A stretch of DNA of 64,000 nucleotides, from NCBI RefSeq assembly GCF_040616545.1, contig NZ_CP156688.1:558001-622000 (forward strand), in the 5' to 3' direction. The DNA is from Akkermansia muciniphila. Its GTDB lineage: Bacteria; Verrucomicrobiota; Verrucomicrobiia; Verrucomicrobiales; Akkermansiaceae. Numbering within the stretch: the first letter of the stretch is position 1; every line of letters begins with the position of its first letter. The notes beneath the pieces were generated by a model. That model was not told where the DNA came from. It saw only the letters and a program-made list of their open reading frames with translations, and ran no database searches. Shown in pieces: positions 17,377 to 26,471 of the stretch. The position numbers and the translations under genes were made by a program.

Positions 17377-19056
17377 ATGTCATTGCAGCCTGCCGAACGC
17401 CGAGATTTCATCCGCGATATGATTTCTGATGACCTTGCCTCCGGCAAGCATCAGGCACCGGTAACCCGCTTCCCCCCGGAACCCAATGGTTACCTCCATA
17501 TCGGACATGCCAAATCCATCTGCCTCAACTTCGGCATCGCCCAGGAATTCCCGGGCGCGCGCTGCCACCTGCGCTTTGACGACACCAACCCCAGCAAGGA
17601 AGACCAGGAATATGTGGACAGCATCCAGGAAGACATCCGCTGGCTGGGCTTTGACTGGGGGAAGAACCTCTTCTTTGCCAGCAACATGTTCGGCTTCTTC
17701 CATGAATGCGCCGTGGCCCTCATCAACAAGGGACTGGCCTACGTGGATGAACAGACGGTAGAGGAAATACGCGCCCAGCGCGGCAACGTGAACGTGCCCG
17801 GCGTGGAATCCCCCTACCGCAACCGTTCCGTAGAGGAAAACCTGGAACGCTTCCAGGCCATGAAAAACGGGGAAATTCCGGAAGGAAAGGCCATTCTGCG
17901 CGCTAAAATAGACATGGCCTCCAGCAACATGAACATGCGTGACCCCGTGCTGTACCGCATCATGTTTGCGGAACACCACAACACGGGCAACACCTGGTGC
18001 ATCTACCCCATGTACGACTTTGCGCACCCGCTGGAAGACGCCTACGAGCACATCACGCACTCCCTCTGCACGCTGGAATTTGAAAACCACCGCCCCCTGT
18101 ACGACTGGGTGATTGAAAACTGCCCCGTGCCGGCGCGCCCGCGCCAGACGGAATTCGCCCGGCTCAATCTCACCTACACCGTGATGAGCAAGCGCAAGCT
18201 GCTCCAGCTGGTGCAGGAAGGCCACGTCACCGGCTGGGACGATCCCCGGATGCCCACCGTCTCCGGCATGCGCCGCCGGGGCTACACGCCCGCCGCCATC
18301 CGGAACTTCTGCCAGACCATAGGCATCACCAAATTCAACGGCTTCACGGATGTGGCCCTGCTGGAATACAGCGTCAGGGAAGACCTGAACGCCAACGCGC
18401 CGCGCCGCATGGCCGTCCTCAACCCCCTCAAGGTCACTATCACCACCCTGCCGGAAGACGCGGAGGAAATGGCGGAAGTGCTGAACAACCCGGAAAAACC
18501 GGAAGAAGGCAGCCGCCAGATTCCCCTCACCCGGGAAGTCTGGATTGAACGGGACGACTTCATGCTGGACCCTCCCAAGAAATACTTCCGCCTGGCCCCG
18601 GGCCGCACGGTGCGCCTCCGCGGCGGCTACTGCATTACCTGCACGGACTACAGGCAGGATGCGGACGGCAACATCACGGAAATCCTCTGCGAGCACATCC
18701 CCGGCACCATCGGCTCCAACCCTCCGGAAGGAATCCAGTGCCGGGCGGCCATTCACTGGGTAAGCACCAGGGACGCCGTGAACGGTGAAATCCGCATCTA
18801 TGACCGCCTCTTCACGGAGGAAAACCCGGATGCGGCGGAAGAAGGCTTCCTCTCCGTGATGAATCCCGGCTCCCTGACCGTCATCACAAATGCCAAGCTG
18901 GAACCCTCCCTGGGCGCTGCGGAGCCGGAATTCCGCTGCCAGTTTGAACGCCTCGGCTACTTTGTGGCGGACCGCAGGGACCACGTGCCCGGCCAGCGCC
19001 CCGTCTTCAACCGCACGGTGGCCCTCAAGGACTCCTGGGCCAAAAAGCAAAAATAA
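17377..19056 (+). CDS. glnS: Glutaminyl-tRNA synthetase
   Basis: Charges tRNA-Gln with glutamine. The 559-residue class I synthetase has RFPPEPNGYLHIGHAKSI with the HIGH signature, in the form specific to GlnRS rather than GluRS, then FDDTNPSKEDQEYV, and the second signature VMSKRKL. The C-terminal beta-barrel anticodon-binding part follows and the length is normal for GlnRS. I took ATG at 17377 (MSLQPAERRDFI); a TTG 36 bases upstream would add 12 residues. Presence of GlnRS suggests that Gln-tRNA is made directly in this organism, though a GatCAB route elsewhere cannot be excluded. Confidence 0.96.
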   Translation: MSLQPAERRDFIRDMISDDLASGKHQAPVTRFPPEPNGYLHIGHAKSICLNFGIAQEFPGARCHLRFDDTNPSKEDQEYVDSIQEDIRWLGFDWGKNLFFASNMFGFFHECAVALINKGLAYVDEQTVEEIRAQRGNVNVPGVESPYRNRSVEENLERFQAMKNGEIPEGKAILRAKIDMASSNMNMRDPVLYRIMFAEHHNTGNTWCIYPMYDFAHPLEDAYEHITHSLCTLEFENHRPLYDWVIENCPVPARPRQTEFARLNLTYTVMSKRKLLQLVQEGHVTGWDDPRMPTVSGMRRRGYTPAAIRNFCQTIGITKFNGFTDVALLEYSVREDLNANAPRRMAVLNPLKVTITTLPEDAEEMAEVLNNPEKPEEGSRQIPLTREVWIERDDFMLDPPKKYFRLAPGRTVRLRGGYCITCTDYRQDADGNITEILCEHIPGTIGSNPPEGIQCRAAIHWVSTRDAVNGEIRIYDRLFTEENPDAAEEGFLSVMNPGSLTVITNAKLEPSLGAAEPEFRCQFERLGYFVADRRDHVPGQRPVFNRTVALKDSWAKKQK

Positions 19057-19076
19057 CCTCCTTTCTATTCCCTCAT

Positions 19077-20279
19077 ATGGACAATCAACTTCAATTCTGC
19101 ACTGTTGACGAAGCCGTGGAAGAAATCCGGCAGGGACGGATGATCATCGTCACGGACGATCCCGGCCGTGAAAACGAAGCGGACCTCATCATTGCCGCCG
19201 AGTTCGCCACTCCGGAAGCCATCAACTTCATGGTCACCCACGCCAGGGGCCTTGTCTGCGCCCCGCTTTCCCCGGAACGCGCGGACGCTCTCCAGCTCCC
19301 GCTCATGACCTCCGTCAACCGGGAAAACATGTCCACGGCCTTCACCGTCTCCGTAGACGCGGCCCATGACATCACCACGGGCATCAGCGCTGCGGAACGC
19401 TCCCTGACCATCCGCACGCTGGCGGATCCCAGGGCCACCGTCAACGACTTCGTGCAGCCCGGCCACACCTTCCCGCTGCGCGCCGTTCCCGGCGGGGTGC
19501 TGCGCCGCGCCGGCCACACGGAAGCCACCATTGACCTTGTGCGCATGGCGGGCCTCCAGCCTGCCGGCGTGTGCTGTGAAATCATGAAGGAAGACGGCAC
19601 CATGGCCCGGACGGGGGACCTGGGCGGCTTCCAGAAAAAACATGGCCTGAAAGCCTGCACCGTGGCCCAGCTCATTGAATACCGCCGGGCCAAGGAAAAG
19701 CAGATACGCCTGGTGGAAACCGTCAAAATGCCTACGGACTACGGAGAATTCACCTGCCATCTTTACGAATCCCATCTGGACGGAGCCCTTCACCTGGCCC
19801 TGGTGCACGGGGAAATCTCCCCGGACAAGCCCACGCTGGTGCGCGTGCACAGCGAATGCCTTACCGGGGACGTCTTCGGCTCCCGCCGCTGCGACTGCGG
19901 CAGCCAGCTCCATACCGCCATGCGCCGCATTGCGCAGGAAGGCGGCGTGCTGCTCTACCTCCGGCAGGAGGGCCGCGGCATTGGCCTGGCGGCAAAACTC
20001 CATGCCTACAAGCTCCAGGAACAGGGGCTGGACACCGTGGAGGCCAACCTCAAGCTCGGCTACCCGGACGACCTGCGCGACTACGGCATCGGCGCCCAGA
20101 TCCTGCATGACCTGGGAGCGGACCAGCTCCGCCTGCTGACCAACAACCCCCGGAAAATTGTGGGTCTGGAAGGCTTCGGCATTAAAATAACGGAACAGGT
20201 CCCCCTCATCATCCCTCCCAACGAGCAAAACAGCAAATACCTGGCTACCAAGAAATGCAAGCTGGGCCATATCCTGTAA
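19077..20279 (+). CDS. ribBA: Bifunctional 3,4-dihydroxy-2-butanone-4-phosphate synthase / GTP cyclohydrolase II
   Basis: Makes both riboflavin precursors, from ribulose 5-phosphate and from GTP. The N-terminal RibB domain (about 1-205) has DDPGRENEADLI and GHTEATIDL; the C-terminal RibA domain (about 210-400) has the zinc-binding region GDVFGSRRCDCGSQL and YLRQEGRGIGL. Total length of 400 is typical of the fusion. It leads a compact plus-strand run, ribBA-ribH-nusB-ftsY-rlmN, with gaps of 15-31 bases. Only 20 bases separate it from glnS, so there is no room for an FMN riboswitch. Confidence 0.96.
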   Translation: MDNQLQFCTVDEAVEEIRQGRMIIVTDDPGRENEADLIIAAEFATPEAINFMVTHARGLVCAPLSPERADALQLPLMTSVNRENMSTAFTVSVDAAHDITTGISAAERSLTIRTLADPRATVNDFVQPGHTFPLRAVPGGVLRRAGHTEATIDLVRMAGLQPAGVCCEIMKEDGTMARTGDLGGFQKKHGLKACTVAQLIEYRRAKEKQIRLVETVKMPTDYGEFTCHLYESHLDGALHLALVHGEISPDKPTLVRVHSECLTGDVFGSRRCDCGSQLHTAMRRIAQEGGVLLYLRQEGRGIGLAAKLHAYKLQEQGLDTVEANLKLGYPDDLRDYGIGAQILHDLGADQLRLLTNNPRKIVGLEGFGIKITEQVPLIIPPNEQNSKYLATKKCKLGHIL

Positions 20280-20301
20280 CCTTATCCCCGCCCATCCCTT
20301 C

Positions 20302-20790
20302 ATGTCCACGGAACTTCCTCCCCGCCAGCGTCCCACAGGCACGCGCGCCAAAATCTGCATCGTCGCTTCGGAATACAATGAGCAATACACCCAGGCCCTG
20401 GTAAACAACTGCTCGGAAGAGCTGGAAGCCGTGCTCCCGGCCGTGCGGCTGGAAATCATCCGCGTTCCGGGCGCCTTTGAAATCCCGGTGACCATCAAAT
20501 CCGTCCTCTCCCGCTCTCCGGAAAAACGCCCTGACGCCGTCGTGGCCCTGGGGGTCATCCTGCGCGGCAGCACGGACCATGCGGACCTCATCGGCTCCAC
20601 CATCACCCAGGCCCTCATGCAGGTGGCGCTGGAATTTACCACCCCCGTCATTCATGAAGTCCTGCTCCTGAATGATGAAAAGCAGGCCTTTGCCCGCTGC
20701 ATCGCCTCCCAGCTTAACCGCGGGCGGGAAGCGGCCCGCACCGCGGCCCGCATGGCGGAACTCTTCCTCAACTCCCTCTCCCGTCAATAA
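20302..20790 (+). CDS. ribH: 6,7-dimethyl-8-ribityllumazine synthase
   Basis: Condenses the two RibBA-derived precursors into the lumazine that riboflavin synthase uses. The 162-residue protein has the family features IVASEYNE near the N-terminus, RVPGAFEIPV (about 54-63) and GVILRGSTDHADLIGS, with the catalytic His in the DH step. Helix-rich C-terminus. It is 22 bases after ribBA and 31 before nusB, consistent with one transcript. The remaining riboflavin genes (ribD, ribE) are not in the window. Confidence 0.94.
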   Translation: MSTELPPRQRPTGTRAKICIVASEYNEQYTQALVNNCSEELEAVLPAVRLEIIRVPGAFEIPVTIKSVLSRSPEKRPDAVVALGVILRGSTDHADLIGSTITQALMQVALEFTTPVIHEVLLLNDEKQAFARCIASQLNRGREAARTAARMAELFLNSLSRQ

Positions 20791-20821
20791 GGCCCGTTCT
20801 CTCCATCTCTTCTCTACCGCC

Positions 20822-21715
20822 ATGCTCTCACGCAACCAAATCAGACAAGCAGCCATCCAATACCTCTATGCCGCCTCCCAGGCTCCGGAAACGGAGCAGG
20901 AACAGGACGAGGGCATCTGGGACATCCTGATGGAACCCTTCCGGGGGGACTACTGCAAACTCAAGGCCAAGGCCGTCTCCGGCCACCTCACCCGGGACTA
21001 TCCGGACAAACTGCGCCTCTTCGTCACCCGTGCCCGGGAAACGGCAGACAAGCTCCAGCATGACCCCCTCACCCTGCCCGTGCGCGACCAGCTCCAGGAC
21101 CTTCTGGTCAAGGAAGGGGAATTCAACGCCTCCCTGCTCCAGTTGAAAAAGGCCCTGCATGAAGACCCCTCCAATGACAGGGGCACGCTTTCCGCCGCCT
21201 GTGACGCCGCCCAGGAACTTAACACCACCCTCATGCAGATGCGCCGCCGCCTGCTGGACGCCCTCAAGGACTTCCCGGCTTACGGCAGCGTCTGGGGGGC
21301 CCTCATTTCCTCCTGCAACAAGCTCCAGGAAATCAACGACCGCATCAACTGCCTCATCCACCCGGACGGACGCCCCTCCCTGGCGGAAATGAAAAAAGTG
21401 GTGGAAGCCGGACAGGATGCGGACGGGCTCTACCGCGAAGCCAAAACCCTGGGAGAGGAAATCCTGCGCCGCCGGGACGAACTGGACGCCGCCATCAACG
21501 CCACGCTAGAAAACTACACCCCGGAACGCGTCAGCGCCATTGACCGCGCCATCCTGCGGCTGGGAGCCTACGAACTCCTGCACCGCAAGGACCTTCCGGC
21601 GCCCATCGTCATCTCGGAAGCCATCCGGCTGGCGGAACGCTTCTCCTCCGCGGAATCCCCCCGCTTCATCAACGGCGTGCTGGCCGGCATCTCAAAAACG
21701 GAACGCCCGGCGTAA
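20822..21715 (+). CDS. nusB: Transcription antitermination factor NusB, extended form
   Basis: NusB binds boxA RNA with ribosomal protein S10 in rRNA antitermination. The protein starts with a NusB-like helix (LSRNQIRQAAIQYLYAASQ) and ends with a clear NusB core (about 216-292: YTPERVSAIDRAILRLGAYELL, PIVISEAIRLAERFSS, RFINGVLAGI). Between them are about 190 extra residues, mostly helical and charged (roughly 25-215). At 297 residues it is about twice the usual size. Start chosen at MLSRNQIR because it matches the family N-terminus; the longer upstream frame overlaps ribH. Confidence 0.85.
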   Translation: MLSRNQIRQAAIQYLYAASQAPETEQEQDEGIWDILMEPFRGDYCKLKAKAVSGHLTRDYPDKLRLFVTRARETADKLQHDPLTLPVRDQLQDLLVKEGEFNASLLQLKKALHEDPSNDRGTLSAACDAAQELNTTLMQMRRRLLDALKDFPAYGSVWGALISSCNKLQEINDRINCLIHPDGRPSLAEMKKVVEAGQDADGLYREAKTLGEEILRRRDELDAAINATLENYTPERVSAIDRAILRLGAYELLHRKDLPAPIVISEAIRLAERFSSAESPRFINGVLAGISKTERPA

Positions 21716-21730
21716 CCCCACCCCTGCATC

Positions 21731-22579
21731 ATGGCTGGATTCTTCAAAAAACTCTTCACCAAATTCTCCCGCGGCGCCAAGATAGACTGGGACGAACTGG
21801 AAGCGGACCTGGTCACAGCGGACATCGGCATCAGGCGCGCCATGACCATTGCGGACCAACTGAGGGAAAGCAAGGGCCTGGATGCGGAAAACCTGGTGGA
21901 AGCCACCCGTGAAGTTCTCCGCCAGGCCTTTCCGGCCGCCGCTCCGTCCCTGCCCGCCCCTCCGGAAGGAAGGCCGCTGGTCATCCTGGTAGTGGGCGTC
22001 AACGGAACGGGAAAAACCACCTCCGCCGCCAAACTGGCCCACCTGCTCCAAAAACAGGGTTCCCGCGTCCTCCTGGCCGCGGCGGACACCTTCCGCGCCG
22101 CCGCCGTGGAACAGCTCCAGAGCTGGGCGGACAAGCTGGGCATTCCCATCTACAAGGGAGCCCACAACCAGGACCCGGCCTCCGTGTGCTATGAAGCCCA
22201 CACGCAGGCCCTCCGTGAAGGATTCCAATACCTCATCTGCGACACGGCGGGGCGTCTCCACACGCGCCACAACCTCATGGAGGAACTCTCCAAAATCCGC
22301 CGTACCCTTGCCAAGCAGGATGCGTCCGCACCCCACCGCACCCTGCTGGTGGTGGATGCCACCACGGGCGCGAACGCTCTGGCCCAGGCCAGGGAATTCC
22401 ATAAGGCCACCCCTCTGGACTCCGTCATCATCACCAAGATGGACGGCTCCGGAAAAGGCGGCGTGGCCGTAGCCATCATGGATGAAATGCGCATCTCCCC
22501 GGCCTTCCTGGGGACGGGCGAAGGCGCAGAAGACTTTGAACCCTTCAACCGGGACCGCTACGTAGACTCCCTGCTGTAA
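21731..22579 (+). CDS. ftsY: Signal recognition particle receptor FtsY
   Basis: GTPase receptor that docks the signal recognition particle with its ribosome at the inner membrane. The 282-residue protein contains only the NG domains: a helical N domain, then GVNGTGKTTSAAKL (G1, 89-102), DTFRAAAVEQL, DTAGRLHTRHNLM, the TKMDGSGKGG segment and the closing FLGTGEGAEDFEPF. The long acidic A domain of E. coli FtsY is absent; a short basic amphipathic start (MAGFFKKLFTKF) could serve for membrane contact. It lies 15 bases after nusB and 16 before rlmN. Confidence 0.95.
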   Translation: MAGFFKKLFTKFSRGAKIDWDELEADLVTADIGIRRAMTIADQLRESKGLDAENLVEATREVLRQAFPAAAPSLPAPPEGRPLVILVVGVNGTGKTTSAAKLAHLLQKQGSRVLLAAADTFRAAAVEQLQSWADKLGIPIYKGAHNQDPASVCYEAHTQALREGFQYLICDTAGRLHTRHNLMEELSKIRRTLAKQDASAPHRTLLVVDATTGANALAQAREFHKATPLDSVIITKMDGSGKGGVAVAIMDEMRISPAFLGTGEGAEDFEPFNRDRYVDSLL

Positions 22580-22595
22580 CGGGCCCTCCGCTCCC

Positions 22596-23684
22596 ATGCT
22601 CCCGCTCCCCCTCATCACCGCCCAGACGGAGGAAAAGCTGCTCGCGTTCCTGACGGAACACGGCCATACCAAATTCCGCGTCCAGCAGGTCATGGACTGG
22701 GTCTGGCGCAAGCGCGTCACCTCCTTTGACGCCATGACCAACCTTTCCCCGGGGCTCAGAACCCTGCTGGCGGAAAACTTCCGCTTCCACTCTCCTGAAA
22801 TCGTGGAAATCCACGGTTCCGCGGACACCACCCGGAAATTCCTCACCAGAATGGAAGACGGCAGCCTGGTGGAATCCGTCATTATCCCCGCCGCCGCTGC
22901 GGAAGACGGGGAGCAATCGGACCGCATCACCCTGTGCGTCTCCTCCCAGGTAGGCTGCGCCTTCGGCTGCAAATTCTGCGCCTCCGGCCTGCTGGGGCTT
23001 AAACGCAACCTCACTACGGGAGAAATCATCGGCCAGATCCTCTCTGCGGAAACCATCGCCGGGAAACGGGTCAACAACCTCGTCTTCATGGGCATGGGGG
23101 AACCGCTCTCCAACTTTGACAACCTGGAGGACGCCCTGGAAATCATCACCTCCCACCGGGGGCTGGAAATAGGAGCGCGCCACATCACCATCTCCACCTC
23201 CGGATTCGTTCCCGGACTGAAAAAACTGGCTGCCTATCCCCGGCAAATCCGCCTGGCCGTCTCCCTGCACGGAGCCACGGACGAGGTAAGGGACCAGATC
23301 ATGCCGGTCAACAAAAAATGGCCCCTCTCCCAGCTCATTCCCGCGCTGGAGGAATGGGGGCGGGACAGGAACCAGATGCCCACGCTGGAATACATCCTCA
23401 TCAAGGACGTGAACGACTCCCTGAAGGATGCGTCCCACCTTGTCCGCATCGCCAAAAAGCTGCATGCCAAGGTGAACCTCATCCCGTACAACACCGTGGA
23501 GGGGCTTCCCTGGGAACGCCCCTCGGAAGGCCGCTGCCGCGCCTTCCGGGACGCCGTCCACAAAGCGCGTATCCCCGTCACCATGCGGTATGAAAAAGGC
23601 CATGACATCAACGCCGCCTGCGGCCAGTTGAGACTGAGGAAGGAACAGGAAAACAACGAAGGCTCCCCCGGCTGCCGCGCCTGA
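22596..23684 (+). CDS. rlmN: Dual-specificity 23S rRNA/tRNA adenine-C2 methyltransferase
   Basis: Radical SAM enzyme that methylates A2503 of 23S rRNA and A37 of some tRNAs. The iron-sulfur ligands are in the motif CAFGCKFC: Cys121, Cys125 and Cys128. The catalytic Cys near the C-terminus is visible in NAACGQLR (about residue 342). GMGEPLSNFDN is the SAM-binding GGE-like segment. 362 residues, normal for RlmN. Last gene of the ribBA-nusB-ftsY run; a possible weak hairpin lies after it (about 23707-23731) but it lacks a T tract. Confidence 0.95.
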   Translation: MLPLPLITAQTEEKLLAFLTEHGHTKFRVQQVMDWVWRKRVTSFDAMTNLSPGLRTLLAENFRFHSPEIVEIHGSADTTRKFLTRMEDGSLVESVIIPAAAAEDGEQSDRITLCVSSQVGCAFGCKFCASGLLGLKRNLTTGEIIGQILSAETIAGKRVNNLVFMGMGEPLSNFDNLEDALEIITSHRGLEIGARHITISTSGFVPGLKKLAAYPRQIRLAVSLHGATDEVRDQIMPVNKKWPLSQLIPALEEWGRDRNQMPTLEYILIKDVNDSLKDASHLVRIAKKLHAKVNLIPYNTVEGLPWERPSEGRCRAFRDAVHKARIPVTMRYEKGHDINAACGQLRLRKEQENNEGSPGCRA

Positions 23685-23789
23685 ACCTTTCTCCGAATTT
23701 CCTGAACTGCGGGCAGTATTTATTTTGCCCGGAGTCTCCGGTTATGCTATTCCTTTCCCGCCGGATGCCACCCATCCCGCCGCCGCATC

Positions 23790-25241
23790 ATGGACACTAC
23801 GGACACCCTATCCTCCTCCCCACTGGAACTGACCAAGGCCCCCCGCAAAGCCCCGGCCCTGGACCTACGGGACATTCCGCAGGCCCCCGGTCCGGAAAAG
23901 GGCGTGCTGGCCCTCATGGCCATGGACCCCGCCACCTACGTAGGGCAGTGCGTCACCATCGGCATGACGGAAGACTACTTCTATCTGCCCGCCCATAAGC
24001 TGCTGTGGCGCCTCTTCCAGGGGCGCTACAATAAAAACGAACCCATTGACATCGTCTCCATCACCCAGGCCCTGGAAGACATGCACCAGCTGGAAGCCGT
24101 GGGCGGAAGCGCGGGACTGGCGGAAATCTACACCTTCACCACCACCGGAGCGTACTTTGAACACTACCTCAACGTACTGAAGGACAAATTCATCCTCCGC
24201 TCCATCATTGACATCGCCACCCAGTCCACCACGCAAGCCTTTGACAACCCGGATGACGTAGCGGAACTGCTGGACTCCGTGGAAACGCACATCTTCCAGA
24301 TACGGGAGCGGTACAACAGCGCCAAGGACGAACAAAGCCTGGCGAACATCCTCAAGCAAGCCGTCACCAACTTTGAAAAATTCATTGCCAGCAAGGGACA
24401 AATCCAGGGCCTGACCACCGGATTTGAAGAACTGGACAAAAAGAGCAACGGTCTCAAGCCGGGAGACATGTTCATCATCGCCGCCCGCCCCTCCATGGGC
24501 AAAACCTCCTTCCTGCTCAACATCGTGGAGCACATCTCACTGAATGAGAAAAAGCCCACGCTGCTCTTCTCCTGTGAAATGCCCGCCGTCCAGATCGTGG
24601 AGCGCCTTCTCTTCGCCCGCTCCGGGGTCCGCAGCCGGGAAATCATCAAGAGAGGCAACCTTACCCAGCTGGAAATGAAGCACTTCAAGCAGGCGGTCAA
24701 GGAAGTGGGGGCCTCCCAGCTTGTCATTGATGATACGGCGGCCATTTCCATCAACGAGCTCCGGGCCAAGGCCCGCCGCGTCATGCGGGACCAGGGGGGC
24801 CTGGCAGCCATCGGCGTGGACTACCTCCAGCTCATGCGCTCCCATTCCAAACAGGCCGCCAACAGCCGTGAACGAGAAGTTGCGGAAATCTCCGCCGGGC
24901 TCAAGGCCCTGGCCAAGGAACTCAAGGTACCCGTCATCGTCCTGGCCCAGCTCAACCGCGGCCCGGAAAGCCGTACGGGAGCCAGCCTGGGCGTGCCCCG
25001 CATCTCCGACCTTCGTGAATCCGGCTCCATTGAACAGGACGCAGACATGATCGGACTGCTCTACCGCTCCGCCTACTATGCGGAAGATGAGGAAAAACGC
25101 CAGCAGATGGCCGGACGAGCCAACCTTCATCTGGCCAAAAACCGCAACGGCCCCACAGGGGACGTGCCGCTTCACTTTGAAGCAGAGCTCATGCGCTTCT
25201 CCACCCGTGAAGCAGACGAGCACGACCAGGAAAACGAATAG
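23790..25241 (+). CDS. dnaB: Replicative DNA helicase
   Basis: Hexameric helicase that unwinds DNA at the replication fork. It has an N-terminal domain (about 30-135) with PEKGVLALMAMDP and the linker-binding region, and a RecA-like C-terminal domain with Walker A ARPSMGKT at 232-239, Walker B IGVDYLQLM, and the DnaB-specific LRESGSIEQDADM and RNGPTG near the end. 483 residues, standard. The first 30 residues are a Pro/Thr-rich extension. It follows rlmN by 105 bases and probably has its own promoter. Confidence 0.95.
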   Translation: MDTTDTLSSSPLELTKAPRKAPALDLRDIPQAPGPEKGVLALMAMDPATYVGQCVTIGMTEDYFYLPAHKLLWRLFQGRYNKNEPIDIVSITQALEDMHQLEAVGGSAGLAEIYTFTTTGAYFEHYLNVLKDKFILRSIIDIATQSTTQAFDNPDDVAELLDSVETHIFQIRERYNSAKDEQSLANILKQAVTNFEKFIASKGQIQGLTTGFEELDKKSNGLKPGDMFIIAARPSMGKTSFLLNIVEHISLNEKKPTLLFSCEMPAVQIVERLLFARSGVRSREIIKRGNLTQLEMKHFKQAVKEVGASQLVIDDTAAISINELRAKARRVMRDQGGLAAIGVDYLQLMRSHSKQAANSREREVAEISAGLKALAKELKVPVIVLAQLNRGPESRTGASLGVPRISDLRESGSIEQDADMIGLLYRSAYYAEDEEKRQQMAGRANLHLAKNRNGPTGDVPLHFEAELMRFSTREADEHDQENE

Positions 25242-25269
25242 ACTAAAATTTTCCTGGCCGTTTTCTCTG

Positions 25270-25285
25270 CGGATTAACAATCCGG
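25270..25285. repeat. Palindrome, first copy (CGGATT-AAC-AATCCG)
   Basis: Six-base arms around a three-base centre. The 16-base block CGGATTAACAATCCGG recurs as its exact reverse complement at 25437-25452, upstream of the PEP-CTERM gene. Confidence 0.6.
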
Positions 25286-25436
25286 AGTCAATGGTAAAAT
25301 TTGGGTTGCAGAAGTTTATATAAAATACGCATGTCCCGAATGAAGAAAATCTTTGGATATGTGCGGGATAGGAATTTTTCTTTAAACCCCGCAGTTGCTT
25401 GAATTTTACGGCGGGTTCAAGTCAGAGCTATCTTTC

Positions 25437-25452
25437 CCGGATTGTTAATCCG
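25437..25452. repeat. Palindrome, second copy in inverted orientation
   Basis: CCGGATTGTTAATCCG is the exact reverse complement of the block at 25270-25285. It lies about 70 bases before the PEP-CTERM start. The two copies could be paired binding sites for one regulator, or the ends of a small element of about 183 bases. Confidence 0.6.
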
Positions 25453-25520
25453 ATAGGTTCGGAACGATTCCGGCGGTTTCGTCCGGACTCTTTCCAAATA
25501 AAAACTCTCTGTTTTTCAGC

Positions 25521-26348
25521 ATGAAAAAAACCTTATCCATTGCCGCCCTGCTCTGCGGATTGTGCACCGGGCTCCATGCTGCCAGCATGGCCACTACATG
25601 GACTGGCGCAGCCGGTCCTACGGAAGGCAATACCTATGATGTGAACAACGCCGGAAACTGGAGTAACGGCGTTCCAAACCGCAACGGCAATGTCGGACCT
25701 GACGTCATCTTTGCCAACACCGGCACGATCAATGTCAGCGGCAGCCTGGTAGACACCTCCGACGGCGGCAGCATCACCGTTACAGGCAACAGCAACGTTA
25801 CCGTGGGCGGCACCCGCTGGACGGGCAATGTCACCGTGGGCACGGGCTCCACCCTGAACCTGGGGCAGGTGGACTTTAAAAGCAGCCTGATCACCCTGGA
25901 CGGCACTCTTCATCTCAACGTTTGCGGCATTGATTCAGGCGGCGACGGCGCCAGGCTCGTCTTCGGCATCGGCGGCATTCTGAACGTGGACCAGAAAATG
26001 TGGGGCGCGGGCAGTTTTTCCGTCTCCGGGCTTCTCGCAACCACCTCCACGGATATAGCCGCTGGGGAATTTCAGTTTGTCACGCGCACGCTGATCAGTT
26101 CCGGCGGCTTTGACGGGGGCGACGTTTCCCTGGGGGACTTCCTGGCCGCGGACGGCAGTTCCCTGACCAAAGCTTCCGCCAAAATGGAAGGGAACGCCGC
26201 TGACCACCAGGGCCAATACTACGTTTACAAGGATGGAAACACCATCAAGGTGCAATACGTGGTGGGAGGCGCCGTTCCGGAACCCGCCACGGCCACGCTC
26301 AGCCTGCTGGGGCTGGCTGCGCTGATGATGCGCCGCAGGCGCGCCTGA
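25521..26348 (+). CDS. PEP-CTERM sorted surface protein, beta-solenoid-like
   Basis: Secreted protein with an N-terminal signal peptide (MKKTLSIAALLCGLCTGLHA) and a C-terminal PEP-CTERM signal: VPEP, then a hydrophobic stretch, then MMRRRRA. In bacteria with an exosortase this tail directs the protein to the envelope, with later cleavage. The mature body (about 25-245) is rich in Gly, Thr, Ser and Val (NVTVGTGSTLNLG, GGILNVD), which suggests a parallel beta-helix as in autotransporter passengers. Lower GC in the first part than its neighbours. No exosortase in the window. Terminator follows. Confidence 0.85.
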   Translation: MKKTLSIAALLCGLCTGLHAASMATTWTGAAGPTEGNTYDVNNAGNWSNGVPNRNGNVGPDVIFANTGTINVSGSLVDTSDGGSITVTGNSNVTVGGTRWTGNVTVGTGSTLNLGQVDFKSSLITLDGTLHLNVCGIDSGGDGARLVFGIGGILNVDQKMWGAGSFSVSGLLATTSTDIAAGEFQFVTRTLISSGGFDGGDVSLGDFLAADGSSLTKASAKMEGNAADHQGQYYVYKDGNTIKVQYVVGGAVPEPATATLSLLGLAALMMRRRRA

Positions 26349-26375
26349 TCTCTTAACCCTCCTTTACTTTTACTC

Positions 26376-26409
26376 AAGGGCTGTGCGTTCAAGGCGCACG
26401 GCCCTTTTT
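26376..26409 (+). terminator. Rho-independent terminator of the PEP-CTERM gene
   Basis: AGGGCTGTGCG / CGCACGGCCCT stem with loop TTCAAGG, followed by TTTTT. It begins about 28 bases after the stop. Confidence 0.85.
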
Positions 26410-26471
26410 GCATGCCCGTGTGACGGAAGCTTCACGAAAAACAGCTTCATGCCATTTTCCAGGGCCATAGG

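Noticed and set aside
19057-19076. FMN riboswitch before ribBA
   Set aside because: The gap after glnS is 20 bases, far too short.
23707-23731. Terminator after rlmN
   Set aside because: A GGGCA/TGCCC hairpin exists but no T tract follows; not strong enough to annotate.
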